Below, one piece after another: positions 17,553 to 26,843 of a stretch of DNA of 64,000 bases. A program made the position numbers and the translations under genes. The stretch spans positions 1 to 64,000 of the forward strand of contig JBOFSQ010000035.1 in NCBI GenBank assembly GCA_051651625.1, given 5' to 3'. Position 1 is the stretch's first letter. Each line of letters starts with the position of its first letter. Below the pieces are notes generated by a model. That model saw only the letters and a list, made by a program, of their open reading frames with translations, made no database searches and had not been told where the DNA came from. The DNA comes from JBOFSQ01 sp051651625. Lineage in GTDB: Bacteria > Planctomycetota > Planctomycetia > Pirellulales > Thermoguttaceae.

Positions 17553-19169
17553 CTACATCTTCCTTTCGTAGAGCCAGTTGAGATAGGCTATGTGGTGGGC
17601 GAGCGGAATTGACGCGGCGTTTTCGTCCATTCGCCAGAGCCAGTTGTCGTCAACGTGACCGGGGAAGTTCATTCTCGCCGTGCCGCCGAGGCCGAGTATG
17701 TCTTGCATCGGGAAAATAGCGACGTTCCCCGGCGAGTGGAGTACCGATTCGATGATCGACCAAAGAACAGTTTGTCGCGTCATCGGGGCCGGTTCGCTCG
17801 GTGCGTGACGCGGCGAACCATCGGGACGCGGCACGCCGCCAAAACGCTGGTGCCACTCCGGCGTCCCCGCGACAAACGACTTCCACTGCGACCACAAAAA
17901 GTTCCAGTCCCAAAACGGTTCCGGTTTCAGTCGGTCGGCTGCCACTTCGTCGAGCCACGCCGAGAGCGTGTTGGTGTCGTGCGTGCCGGTGCAGACGACG
18001 GTGTTCGGATCGCAAGAATCAATCGGGTTTGTGTTAGCACGGAAGTCAAACTGAAACTGATAGACTTTCATCCCGGGCAAACCAAACTGTTGCCGCAGGT
18101 TTGTGACGCCCTCTTTGAGAACGCCCAAGTCTTCGGCGATGAGCTGCGCGTTTGGGAGTCCGGTTTTTACGGCATCAAAGAGCGCAGCACCGGGGCCGGG
18201 AATCCACGCGCCGGGGTCGTTTGGCGTTGGCTCGACGGGGAGCGAAAAGTAGTTGTAGAAACCGATGAAGTGGTCGAGACGAACCGCGTCGAACCGGCGG
18301 AAGCAAGTTTTGAGTCTGTCGATCCACCACGCATAACCGGTGCTCGCGTGTTCTTCCCAGCGATAGAGCGGCGCGTTCCAACGCTGGCCGTCGGGATTGA
18401 ACGCATCGGCAGGGACGCCCGCAACTCGTTCGAGGTGACCGTCCGGCTCGATCTGAAAGAGCGTCGGATTCGCCCAAGTATCGACACTCGCCCCAGCAAC
18501 ATAGATCGGCACGTCACCAATCAATCCGACGTTTCGCTCGTGACAATAACGCTTGAGCTGTTGCCACTGGAAATCGAATACGCACTGCAAAAACAGGTGG
18601 TATGCGATTTCGTCTTCGAGTTCGCGTGAGACCTCGGCGAGTCGCTGCGGAGTTGGACGACGGAGCGTTGCATCGTTCCACTGCGACCACTGGCGTGTTC
18701 CGAATTTTTCTGCGAGTGCGGCGAAGATTGCGTGGCTTGCAAGCCACGGACTCTCGGCAGCAAACGCTTCGTAGTGATTGCGATATTTTTCGCCGCCGCG
18801 TCCTTCGCGGAACCGTTCAAACGCCTTTCGCCACTTTGTTTGGCGGAAGTCGCGTGCAGCGGCGAAGAGGGCACGAGTTTTGGAAACGCTCGGTTGCCAA
18901 GTGATGTCGTCGTGATCGAGAAGCCCTTCGTTCACGATGTCTTCGAGGTCGATGTAGAGCGTGTCGCCCGCGAACGACGACGCACTCGAATATGGCGAGT
19001 GACACTCGTCGATTGGATTGATCGGGAGCATCTGCCACCACCGGAAGTGTCCTTCGTGGAGGAAATCGACGAACTGCCGCGCAGACGCCCCAAGCGACCC
19101 GCAAAACGGCGGGCCGGGAAGCGATGACAAATGGAGCAAGACGCCCGAAGAGCGAGTGGAGAGATTCAT
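17553..19169 (-). CDS. malQ: 4-alpha-glucanotransferase (amylomaltase)
   Basis: 538 residues, the normal size for a GH77 enzyme. It moves alpha-1,4-glucan segments in glycogen and maltodextrin metabolism. Family marks are SSLPGPPFCGSLG at the N-terminus, DVPIYVAG, VRLDHFIGFYNYF (nucleophile Asp), LIAEDLGVL (catalytic Glu) and CTGTHDTNTLSAWL. It is divergent from the ECF sigma gene across a 208-nt gap that must hold both promoters. Confidence 0.95.
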   Translation of the reverse strand: MNLSTRSSGVLLHLSSLPGPPFCGSLGASARQFVDFLHEGHFRWWQMLPINPIDECHSPYSSASSFAGDTLYIDLEDIVNEGLLDHDDITWQPSVSKTRALFAAARDFRQTKWRKAFERFREGRGGEKYRNHYEAFAAESPWLASHAIFAALAEKFGTRQWSQWNDATLRRPTPQRLAEVSRELEDEIAYHLFLQCVFDFQWQQLKRYCHERNVGLIGDVPIYVAGASVDTWANPTLFQIEPDGHLERVAGVPADAFNPDGQRWNAPLYRWEEHASTGYAWWIDRLKTCFRRFDAVRLDHFIGFYNYFSLPVEPTPNDPGAWIPGPGAALFDAVKTGLPNAQLIAEDLGVLKEGVTNLRQQFGLPGMKVYQFQFDFRANTNPIDSCDPNTVVCTGTHDTNTLSAWLDEVAADRLKPEPFWDWNFLWSQWKSFVAGTPEWHQRFGGVPRPDGSPRHAPSEPAPMTRQTVLWSIIESVLHSPGNVAIFPMQDILGLGGTARMNFPGHVDDNWLWRMDENAASIPLAHHIAYLNWLYERKM

Positions 19170-19377
19170 AAAACCGAGGTCGGCTTGAGTTTTTCGTGAT
19201 CACATTAAAACTGGTCGTGTAGTATACGTTTTCCGCGGCTTTCGTCAACGAGAGGGGCGTTTGATTTGTAGACACATTACACGTCGAACGATGGTGAAAC
19301 AAACGGTGGGGGTGTGTAACAACCACAACTTCGGTACACTATGGGCATTGTCCACTGAAGTCGATTTGAGTTTCACA

Positions 19378-19956
19378 ATGTTTCCAGATGATGCCGCCGA
19401 CATTGCTGATGTGCGTGCAACCCTCGCGGGGGATGGTGATGCGTATGCGCGGCTTGTCGAGCGACACTGCCTCACCGTTCAGCGGCAGATGCGAAACTTT
19501 TCACGCGACGTACAGGTCAGCGACGAGCTTGCACAAGACGTGTTTACCGAGGCTTATTTGAGTCTCCACACCTTTCGCGGTGACGCTCCGTTTCGGCACT
19601 GGCTTGCCCGCATCGGTACGCTTTACGGTTACAAATACTGGCGAAAACGTGACAAACGTAGACGTGATATATCACTGGCAACGATTTTCGATGTTGCCGA
19701 TAAATCGCCTCAAACCACAACCGATCCAGCCGCCGCAGCGCAGCTCTTATTCGACTTGCTGGAAATGCTCCCGCCAGCCGATAGACTGGTTATGACGCTG
19801 ATGTATCTTGAGGGGTGTCAGCAAGAAGAGATCGCCGCACGACTTCGGTGTACGCGAGTTGTGGTGGCAGTTAGAATTCATCGTGCAAAAAAGAAACTAC
19901 AAAAGATCGGCGAAGAAGAGCCGTGGAAAGGGAGAATATCATGGGTACTCGATTGA
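19378..19956 (+). CDS. ECF RNA polymerase sigma factor
   Basis: 192 residues from ATG 19378. Region 2 is RDVQVSDELAQDVFTEAYLSLHTFRGDAPFRHWL-like (DELAQDVF core). Region 4 is LEMLPPADRLVMTLMYLEGCQQEEIAARL with a helix-turn-helix. The frame is open back to 19261, but the upstream residues are not sigma-like. Its 3' end overlaps a small membrane protein gene by 16 nt, which in turn overlaps a periplasmic sensor-like gene. This arrangement resembles the CnrH/CnrY/CnrX cassette, so the sigma factor is probably held by the membrane protein. Confidence 0.9.
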   Translation: MFPDDAADIADVRATLAGDGDAYARLVERHCLTVQRQMRNFSRDVQVSDELAQDVFTEAYLSLHTFRGDAPFRHWLARIGTLYGYKYWRKRDKRRRDISLATIFDVADKSPQTTTDPAAAAQLLFDLLEMLPPADRLVMTLMYLEGCQQEEIAARLRCTRVVVAVRIHRAKKKLQKIGEEEPWKGRISWVLD

Positions 19957-20258
19957 ACTCGTTTGAAACGGCGTTGCAACGTCTCACCGAACTCGCTGCG
20001 TGTGAACCCGCACCGAAACCGCTCGATGTTGCCGCACTTATGAACCGTATTGAGCGTTGCCGCGCGGTCGTCGTCGCAGGTGAAGAATCGCTGCGACTCT
20101 TCGCGGGCGTCGGCTTTGTTGCGACCGCTGCCGCCGCACTCGTTCTGTTTTTGGCCGTCCACGCTTGGTCGGAAATGTCTAACCCCGCCGCTGCAATGGA
20201 CTCGCTGATGGACGTGTTCGCATCATCGTCAATCGTTAGCGAAGCACTCGAACCGTGA
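19941..20258 (+). CDS. Small membrane protein, putative anti-sigma factor
   Basis: 105 residues from ATG 19941, with GGGAGA upstream. A soluble N-terminal segment of ~45 residues is followed by one membrane helix (LFAGVGFVATAAAALVLFLAV) and a short outside tail. Size and topology match single-pass anti-sigma proteins such as CnrY. It overlaps the ECF sigma gene by 16 nt and the next gene by 4 nt. The anti-sigma role is inferred from context, as no zinc-binding HxxxCxxC motif is present. Confidence 0.65.
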   Translation: MGTRLNSFETALQRLTELAACEPAPKPLDVAALMNRIERCRAVVVAGEESLRLFAGVGFVATAAAALVLFLAVHAWSEMSNPAAAMDSLMDVFASSSIVSEALEP

Positions 20259-20812
20259 AAACTCCAACCAACATAACTTCTCCTATGACTTCTCCAACAA
20301 ACTCTTGGCGGCGACGTTTGCTGATGACTGCTCTGGCACTGCTGGCCGTTGTGGCAGGTAGCGTTATCGGTTCGGGACTTACGATCATCACGATGCGTAA
20401 CGCAATGTTTCCGCGACCGCCGCATCCTGATGTTGTCGCGTCTACACTTCTTGAGCGGATGTCGTCGCTCTTCGACATGACCGACGATGAAACAGGGCGT
20501 GTACGCGAGATCATTGACCGGCGAATGAAAGAGGTCAAGCGAATTCGTCAGGTATCTTTTGACGAGATTCGTCAGCAGTTCGACAGCATGCGCAAAGAGC
20601 TTTCTGACGTTTTGGGGACGCAGCGTGCGGAGGCGTGGGAGACATTTTTGCGAGACCAGCGTCAGCGTAATCCGTGGGGCGGCGGCGGATGGGGCGGTGG
20701 TTGGGGAGGCGGCCCGCGTGGAGTCGGGCCAGCGGGACCTCCCGGCCCGCCGGGTTGCATCGCGCCACCGCCGCCGCCAGCAGATACTGCGACCGATGTA
20801 CCGGCAGCGTAA
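20255..20812 (+). CDS. Spy/CnrX/ZraP-like periplasmic sensor protein
   Basis: 185 residues. A membrane anchor near residues 20-45 is followed by helical hairpin segments (LLERMSSLFDMTDDETGRVREI and MKEVKRIRQVSFDEIRQQFD...) typical of the heavy-metal-sensor/LTxxQ group. The last 45 residues are Gly/Trp/Pro-rich (NPWGGGGWGGGWGGG), an odd tail that may bind metal or be disordered. GTG 20255 overlaps the preceding stop (GTGA). It probably senses an envelope or metal signal for the sigma factor. Confidence 0.7.
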   Translation: MKTPTNITSPMTSPTNSWRRRLLMTALALLAVVAGSVIGSGLTIITMRNAMFPRPPHPDVVASTLLERMSSLFDMTDDETGRVREIIDRRMKEVKRIRQVSFDEIRQQFDSMRKELSDVLGTQRAEAWETFLRDQRQRNPWGGGGWGGGWGGGPRGVGPAGPPGPPGCIAPPPPPADTATDVPAA

Positions 20813-20958
20813 ACACGTTTTGCGTGTCCTTCCCATCTTCTCAGCTGGTTGCGTGAATATCGCGCGGCGTCCCCTGATTTTCGGAAAAACCCTCACAAAG
20901 CGAACGGCGTGGGACGATACGCGGAGGGCTTTCCAAAACTCTTTGCAACCGGTGCTGC

Positions 20959-21432
20959 GTGTCTGACTCTGAATTTCCCGTCGCTGACGACGTAAACTCT
21001 GAACAAAGTTTCGCCCCTGATGGTGCCGCGTCTTCGGTACCAGCGATTGAGGCAACTCCGCGCGGAATCGATCCTGTCCTGCTCTATGTTTGGCGTGAGC
21101 GTCGCAAACGTCTCGAAGAAGCCGAAGCGGCGGAGCAGGCGCGAGAACTACCGCCGCAGATACGCCAGCACCACAAGCTGAGCATAACATACGCCGCGTA
21201 CCTCGGCGTTGTTGGAATGATTGCTGCGATCATTTTTGGTCTTCTTGGTGAAGTTGAGCCGCGAGAAATCATCGACACCGCGACGACATCGCTCTTCGCA
21301 TTCGCGGCGATTGGTTACGTCTTTGGTTGGATTGCGGAGTTTTGCGTCCGCGAGTCGGTGATATTTATGCTGCGCGAAGTTGTCCGTCGCGGTGACGAAG
21401 CGTTGGCAAACCAATCGGAACACGAAGCGTAA
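20959..21432 (+). CDS. Hypothetical two-TM membrane protein
   Basis: 157 residues. A charged N-terminus (with the helix WRERRKRLEEAEAAEQARE) is followed by two membrane segments, AYLGVVGMIAAIIFGLL and TSLFAFAAIGYVFGWIAEF. GTG 20959 is the likely start. The last codons (SEHEA) and the stop lie inside a copy of the dispersed GAACACGAAGCGTAAGCG repeat. Repeat insertion may therefore have set this protein's C-terminus. No family recognised. Confidence 0.6.
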   Translation: MSDSEFPVADDVNSEQSFAPDGAASSVPAIEATPRGIDPVLLYVWRERRKRLEEAEAAEQARELPPQIRQHHKLSITYAAYLGVVGMIAAIIFGLLGEVEPREIIDTATTSLFAFAAIGYVFGWIAEFCVRESVIFMLREVVRRGDEALANQSEHEA

Positions 21433-21504
21433 GCGAGTGCCCGCGAGAGCGGACGTAGTATTCACGAATCGCCATGAGGATGGATTCCCGCCTACGCGGG
21501 AATG
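21418..21504 (+). repeat. Dispersed intergenic repeat, coding-overlap copy
   Basis: GAACACGAAGCGTAAGCG plus AGTGCCC (21418-21442) is one arm of the hairpins seen at 59807 and 63855. It is followed by GGATGGATTCCCGCCTACGC and GGGAATGA (21477-21504), identical over 28 nt to 59914-59941. The first part supplies the stop codon of the preceding gene. Confidence 0.8.
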
Positions 21505-21541
21505 ATGAGTTTTTGCGTAAACATAGCGAAGGAACAAATCT

Positions 21542-22660
21542 ATGCGTTGGCTTACGGCGGGCGAGTCTCACGGAAAATGTTTGACGGCGATTGTAACTGG
21601 ATTTCCATCCGGTGTTGACGTCGATGTTGCACAGATCAACGCGGCCCTCGCGCGACGCCAAGGCGGTTACGGACGCAGTGTAAGGCAAACGATTGAACGT
21701 GACGAAGTTGCGATCACAAGTGGTGTTTGGCGAGGCAAAACGACCGGTGCGCCGATTACGTTCACTGTTGCAAACCGCGATGCGACACTCGAATCGCGTG
21801 ACGAACTTCGTATCCCGCGCCCCGGTCACGCTGATCTGGCTGGCGCGATGAAGTATCGCTCTGCGATTCGTCCGATTCTCGAACGCGCAAGCGCGCGAGA
21901 GACGGCGGTTGTCGTTGCTGTCGGTGCGCTCTGCCAACAACTGCTCAACATCGTTGGTGTTGATGTTGTCGGTTACGTCACTGCGATTGGTGACGTTTCG
22001 TTAACTCGATCCGATGCGGAATCGCTGGCACCAGACCAGTTGCGTGTGATGCGCGACGCAAGTGAACTCTACTCACTCAGCAGCACAAACGATCAGGCTG
22101 TGAAGTCGCTCATCGACCAGTGCCGCCACGACGGCGACTCGCTCGGTGGCGTTGCAGAAGTGCGTGTTTTCGGTCTGCCGTTCGGACTCGGAAGTCATAC
22201 GCAGTGGGACGAAAAACTCGATGGACTCCTCGCGCAAAGTGTTATGGCGATTCAATCGGTCAAAGGTGTTGAGATCGGACTCGGATGCGAATCGGCGCGG
22301 CGTCGCGGGAGCCAAGTTCACGACCCGATTGTCCCGCTAGATGGCGGTGAACCGCGCTGCTGCGGTCTCACTCGCCCGACGAACAACGCTGGTGGAATCG
22401 AAGGTGGAATGAGCAACACAATGCCGGTCGTCGTTCGTGCGGCGTTCAAACCGATACCAACGATGACGCGGTCGCTGCCATCGGTAGACTTGAAGACACA
22501 AGAAGCGACCAAGGCGTTCTACGAACGGAGCGACGTTTGCGCGGTCTCTGCGGCGAGTGTTGTTGCTGAAGCTGTCGTCGCCACAACTATCACCAGCGCA
22601 TATCTCAAAAAGTTTTCCGGCGATAGCATCAGCGAAATTCAAGATATGTGCAAATCGTGA
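21542..22660 (+). CDS. aroC: Chorismate synthase
   Basis: 372 residues. Last step of the shikimate pathway (EPSP to chorismate, reduced FMN required). Signatures are the GESHGKCL motif at the start, RRQGGYGRS (residues ~41-49), RPGHADLAGAMKYR, RASARETAVVVA, GGIEGGMSN and the C-terminal RSDVCAVSAASVVAE. The start is the first ATG of a stand-alone gene that follows a repeat and converges with sbcC. Confidence 0.96.
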   Translation: MRWLTAGESHGKCLTAIVTGFPSGVDVDVAQINAALARRQGGYGRSVRQTIERDEVAITSGVWRGKTTGAPITFTVANRDATLESRDELRIPRPGHADLAGAMKYRSAIRPILERASARETAVVVAVGALCQQLLNIVGVDVVGYVTAIGDVSLTRSDAESLAPDQLRVMRDASELYSLSSTNDQAVKSLIDQCRHDGDSLGGVAEVRVFGLPFGLGSHTQWDEKLDGLLAQSVMAIQSVKGVEIGLGCESARRRGSQVHDPIVPLDGGEPRCCGLTRPTNNAGGIEGGMSNTMPVVVRAAFKPIPTMTRSLPSVDLKTQEATKAFYERSDVCAVSAASVVAEAVVATTITSAYLKKFSGDSISEIQDMCKS

Positions 22661-22668
22661 ACGGTTAC
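22657..22668 (-). repeat. GTAACCGTTCAC motif (exact, minus strand)
   Basis: Exact 12-mer on the minus strand overlapping the aroC stop, in the 15-nt gap between the convergent aroC and sbcC genes. One of four exact copies in the window. Confidence 0.55.
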
Positions 22669-22675
22669 GACAACT

Positions 22676-25357
22676 CTATGTCGCCGCCTTCGTTTCCACG
22701 CCCGGACCGGTGACGCGGCTCTTGCCGCCGCTCGCGGGCAAGACGCGAATCTGCGTTGCAATACGTTCCTTAATCAGCGGGACGTGTGAAATAACGCCGA
22801 TTAGTTTTCCTTCTCCGCGAACAATCGTCAGCGTGTCGAGCGCGCTTGCGAGCGTATTCTCGTCGAGCGTACCGAAACCTTCGTCGAGAAAGAGCGAGTC
22901 GATACGGACATTTTCGCCTGCCATCGACGACAGTCCGAGCGCGAGTGCGAGGCTGATCATAAACGATTCGCCGCCGGAAAGATTCGTCGTTGGTCGGATA
23001 TTTGAAGCCTGCCACAGATCGACTACGGCCAGACCGAGCGACTCGTCTTGGTCGGTGATCAAACAGTAACGGTCGGTCATCGTGCGGAGTTTTTCGTTGG
23101 CCCGCGCGACGAGTGTACAGAGCGTTACTCTCTGAACAAAGTCGCGGTATTTTGCACCTGTAGCCGACCCGATCAAGACGTTGAGTTCACGCCAGCACGC
23201 CACGATTCCTTCTTGTTTTTCGTGTGCCGTTTTTCGCTCTCGCCAGACGGCGGCGCGCAAGTGGTGGTCGGCTAATTGCTGCTGCACGACGCCGAGCCGC
23301 TGCTGCGACTCGCCAAGTTTTTTGGCGACATCGACAAGCGTCGCACTGATTTCGTCGCCTGTCATTTCGGTGCGTGATTCGTTCGGCAAACTTCCCCACG
23401 GATGTTCATTTAGCGCGACGTTGTTGGCCTCGGTGAGTGTTGCTAGTTCTGCTGTTTGACGGTCGAGTTCGCCTGCGCAGCGTTCCAGTTGGTTGCACGT
23501 TGCAGCGTCGAGACGTGCGGCGTTCCACGCGGCTCTGTCGGCGAAACCGTTTGCCACAAGTGATTCGCTGAAAGCCGCATCGGCTTCCGCAACCGCCTGT
23601 TTCAAACTCTCTCGCTGGGCCGTAACGTGATCGAGCGAAGTGGACGCAACGGCCAACTTGTTGGCGTACGCGGCCTCTTGACCGGCTGCCTGTTCACACG
23701 CCTTCTCCGCGTCTTCGAGCGATTTTTTGCGACGATTTTCTTCCTCTGTTATGTCGTGGTCTTTTTCGATGTCGGCGTCGTTCATAACCTCGCCGCGTTT
23801 GACTTGCAATGCGTTTGCTTCAGCGGCGATGCGGCTGCGGTCTGCTGTAAGTTCATCACACTCTTTTGAAAGCACGTCACACCGACTCACCGCCGCCTCG
23901 CTGTCGCTACGTTTACGCCGAAGTTTTTCGATGTCGATCTCGTGCTGTTTGATTCTCGCTTCGAGTTCGAGACGAATTTGGTCGTCGTGCGACGATACTT
24001 CGTCCGTGAGTGGACGCGGATGTTCGTGCGACCCGCAGAGTGGGCACGCCTCGCCCGCGACGAGTAGCGATGGTGTGAGTCCGCATCGCTGAAGCAGGAA
24101 GTCACGGCGTTTACGCCACTTGTCTAGTTCGGTCGTGAGGGTTTGTTCACGTTCGTCGATCTCGGCGGGCGTTACGACGCGACGACTGAGTTCGGCGTTT
24201 TCTGCATCACGAGTTTTGATTTGATCGCCGATCCGTTTTATCTCACGTTTTATTGTGGCGATTTTTGTGTCGATCTCAGCGATGCTGCGTGCAATTGGGA
24301 CGATTTGTGAATACGCCTTGCGGGCGGTGTTGCGTAGTTTTCCGGCCTTGGTGCGTACAGTGATGGCTTCATTGTGTAGCCGTTCAAATATCGGTTTTTC
24401 CGCGACAAGTTTTGCCTCGCTTTGGCGGGCTTCGTCACACTGCTTCGCGGCCCGCGATGCTTGCGTTTCCAGCGGAATCACGCTGGCTGCGGCGCGGGCA
24501 AGACGCAACCTTTCACGGTCGGCTTGAAACGCCTCACGCTGCTGGCGACATTCTTCAGATCGCTCGACGAGCGATGCCGCGTCGCTCGTCAGCTTGCTCC
24601 AAGCGGCGTGCAAACGTTGTTCGATTTGAAGTTTGTTTTGCCTTGCGACGTATTCCTCGATTTGCAAAGCAAGTTGTGAAGCCTCTTCGGTAAGTGACAC
24701 AACTTCGTCGTCAGTCAGCAGTGTCATTGATTCACACGAACCAGCGAGATGAACGAGTTGGTTCTCTTCGCGGCTATGCCGTTCGTACACGGCTCGTGAG
24801 ATGCGTTCGTAGAGGTCGGTGCCGGTGATTTGCTGGAGAATTGCGGCGCGGTCGCCGGACGTGGCCTGCAAAAACTTGGCGAACTCGCCTTGCGCAAGGA
24901 GTGCTGCGCGTGTGAACTGCTCAAACGTCAGACCGGTCACTTCGACGATTTTGTTTTTCGTATCACTCTTTTTGCTGCCATCGGTGATAGGCACATTTGT
25001 CACAGCGTCATCGAGACGGTGTTCGGCCTCTTGCAACGCACCTTCGGCTCGATTCCGTGACCGTCGTTGGCTCCAACGTGCGCGAAATCGCCCTTTGGCG
25101 GTCTCGAATTCGACTTCAGCAAAACACGTCACCGCGCCGCGCGTGATGACCTCGTTGTTACTCTTCGAGACAGACGATTGCCGCGGCGTGCGCCCGTAGA
25201 GCGCAAGACAGATCGCATCAAGAATCGACGTCTTCCCCGACCCCGTCGGCCCAACAATCGCAAAGATGCCGTCATCATAATCGCGGTGACGAAAGTCAAT
25301 AAACGTCTCACCCGAAAGAGAATTGATGTTTGAAAGATGAATTGTGTGAAGTTTCAT
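22676..25357 (-). CDS. sbcC: SbcC-like nuclease complex ATPase (Rad50 family)
   Basis: 893 residues from ATG 25357. SMC/Rad50-type ATPase that with SbcD cleaves DNA hairpins and ends. Walker A is VGPTGSGKTSILDA (residues ~34-47). Long coiled-coil arms flank the zinc hook CPLCG (438-442). The C-terminal half has the signature LSGGESFMISLALALG and Walker B DSLFLDEGFGTLDE. The frame is open another 148 codons upstream, but MKLHTIHLSNINSL is the canonical Rad50 start. No sbcD is adjacent; zwf is the upstream neighbour. Confidence 0.93.
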   Translation of the reverse strand: MKLHTIHLSNINSLSGETFIDFRHRDYDDGIFAIVGPTGSGKTSILDAICLALYGRTPRQSSVSKSNNEVITRGAVTCFAEVEFETAKGRFRARWSQRRSRNRAEGALQEAEHRLDDAVTNVPITDGSKKSDTKNKIVEVTGLTFEQFTRAALLAQGEFAKFLQATSGDRAAILQQITGTDLYERISRAVYERHSREENQLVHLAGSCESMTLLTDDEVVSLTEEASQLALQIEEYVARQNKLQIEQRLHAAWSKLTSDAASLVERSEECRQQREAFQADRERLRLARAAASVIPLETQASRAAKQCDEARQSEAKLVAEKPIFERLHNEAITVRTKAGKLRNTARKAYSQIVPIARSIAEIDTKIATIKREIKRIGDQIKTRDAENAELSRRVVTPAEIDEREQTLTTELDKWRKRRDFLLQRCGLTPSLLVAGEACPLCGSHEHPRPLTDEVSSHDDQIRLELEARIKQHEIDIEKLRRKRSDSEAAVSRCDVLSKECDELTADRSRIAAEANALQVKRGEVMNDADIEKDHDITEEENRRKKSLEDAEKACEQAAGQEAAYANKLAVASTSLDHVTAQRESLKQAVAEADAAFSESLVANGFADRAAWNAARLDAATCNQLERCAGELDRQTAELATLTEANNVALNEHPWGSLPNESRTEMTGDEISATLVDVAKKLGESQQRLGVVQQQLADHHLRAAVWRERKTAHEKQEGIVACWRELNVLIGSATGAKYRDFVQRVTLCTLVARANEKLRTMTDRYCLITDQDESLGLAVVDLWQASNIRPTTNLSGGESFMISLALALGLSSMAGENVRIDSLFLDEGFGTLDENTLASALDTLTIVRGEGKLIGVISHVPLIKERIATQIRVLPASGGKSRVTGPGVETKAAT

Positions 25358-25412
25358 TGGAAATGTCAGGCCCTTGCGCAAGTCTTTGCCTTTGTCACGA
25401 CCGAAACATACT

Positions 25413-26843
25413 CTATACCACCGGACAAAGATCGAACCACTCGCTTCCGTGCTGAGCGATCCACGCGGCGGATTCGGCGGGGCCCCAGCCGCCGAGTTCG
25501 TAGTGACATAACTGCGACGCAGAAGATTCGGCGTCGAAATGACGCTGAATCGGGTCGATAATCCGCCACGCCGCTTCCACTTCGTCGCTGCGTGCGAAGA
25601 GCGATGCGTCGCCGTTAATCGCGTCGAGAAGAAGGCGTTCGTAAGAATCAGGGAGTTCGCGGTGAAAACTGTCGCGGAAGTTAAACGAGAGCGATGTAGT
25701 GCGAACATCGCGGTCGCTGTCGGGGACTTTCGTTTGGAAATAAAGCTCGATCCCTTCGGCGGGCTGAAGCTGTAGCAATAGACGATTTGCAACGTCACCA
25801 ACGCCAGTGTGCATCAGGTGCGGCGGCTGTTTGAAGTCGATGACAACCTGCGTCGTCCGGCAACTCATCCCCTTTCCTGTTCGCAAAAAGATCGGGACGC
25901 CCTTCCAACGCCAGTTGTCAATCGCCAGTTTTAGCGCGACGAATGTCGGAGTCGTGCTGTTCGGCGCGACACCGTTTTCGTTGCGATACGAATCATATTG
26001 ACCGCGAAGCGTTGCGACGGCAACTTCGTCCGGCATCATCGGACGAATCGCTTGCAGGACCTTGACCTTCTCGTCGCGTATCGCTTTGGCGTCGAGCGTG
26101 GCGGGTGGCTCCATAGTGACGAACGTGAGAATTTGCAAGATGTGATTTTGCACCATGTCACGCAAAACGCCCGACGTGTCGTAATATCCGGCGCGGTGGC
26201 CGATAGTGCCGCTCTCATTCGCCGTGATTTGAATCGACGCAACCGAATGATTGTTCCAGAGTGGTTCGAAGATCGCGTTTGCAAACCGCAGCGCGAGAAT
26301 GTTGCTGACGGTCTCTTTGCCGAGGTAGTGGTCGATCCGAAATAGCCGCGATTCGTCGATTGCGCGGTGAAGTTTTGTGTCGAGATCGCGGGCCGAGTTT
26401 AGGTCGCGTCCGAACGGTTTTTCGACGACGACTTTGTGCTGCGGCGACAGCATATTTGCGTCTGCGAGATTGTGCGCAATCGTTTCGTAAAACGCTGGCG
26501 CAGTCGAGAAGTAGTAGACGCGCGTCGCGCTTGCCACTTCGCACTCGGCGAGTTTTTGATCGAGTTTTGCGAAGAACGGTTTTGAATCTATGTCGCCAGC
26601 GACGTAGAACAGACGTGGTGCAAATCGCTCCCACGCAGCTTCGTCAAACGCAGCGACAAACGACCGTGTAGATTCACGGAGCTTGTCTCGCCACGCAGCG
26701 TCGCTGTATGGCGAACGCGATGTACCAACGATGGTGAGCCGCTCCGGCAGCCGCCCCTTCAGAAAGAGGGTGTAGAGTGCAGGGATAAGTTTCCGCGACG
26801 TTAAATCGCCAGAGGCACCAAAGATTATGAGTGTTGACGACAC
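25413..26843 (-). CDS. zwf: Glucose-6-phosphate 1-dehydrogenase
   Basis: 476 residues. First enzyme of the oxidative pentose phosphate pathway. The nucleotide-binding motif GASGDLTSRKL is at residues 9-19, and the substrate motif RIDHYLGKE is intact. The GTG start overlaps the TAG stop of the upstream tolC-like gene (TAGTG), so they are co-transcribed. No pgl or gnd is nearby. Confidence 0.96.
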   Translation of the reverse strand: MSSTLIIFGASGDLTSRKLIPALYTLFLKGRLPERLTIVGTSRSPYSDAAWRDKLRESTRSFVAAFDEAAWERFAPRLFYVAGDIDSKPFFAKLDQKLAECEVASATRVYYFSTAPAFYETIAHNLADANMLSPQHKVVVEKPFGRDLNSARDLDTKLHRAIDESRLFRIDHYLGKETVSNILALRFANAIFEPLWNNHSVASIQITANESGTIGHRAGYYDTSGVLRDMVQNHILQILTFVTMEPPATLDAKAIRDEKVKVLQAIRPMMPDEVAVATLRGQYDSYRNENGVAPNSTTPTFVALKLAIDNWRWKGVPIFLRTGKGMSCRTTQVVIDFKQPPHLMHTGVGDVANRLLLQLQPAEGIELYFQTKVPDSDRDVRTTSLSFNFRDSFHRELPDSYERLLLDAINGDASLFARSDEVEAAWRIIDPIQRHFDAESSASQLCHYELGGWGPAESAAWIAQHGSEWFDLCPVV

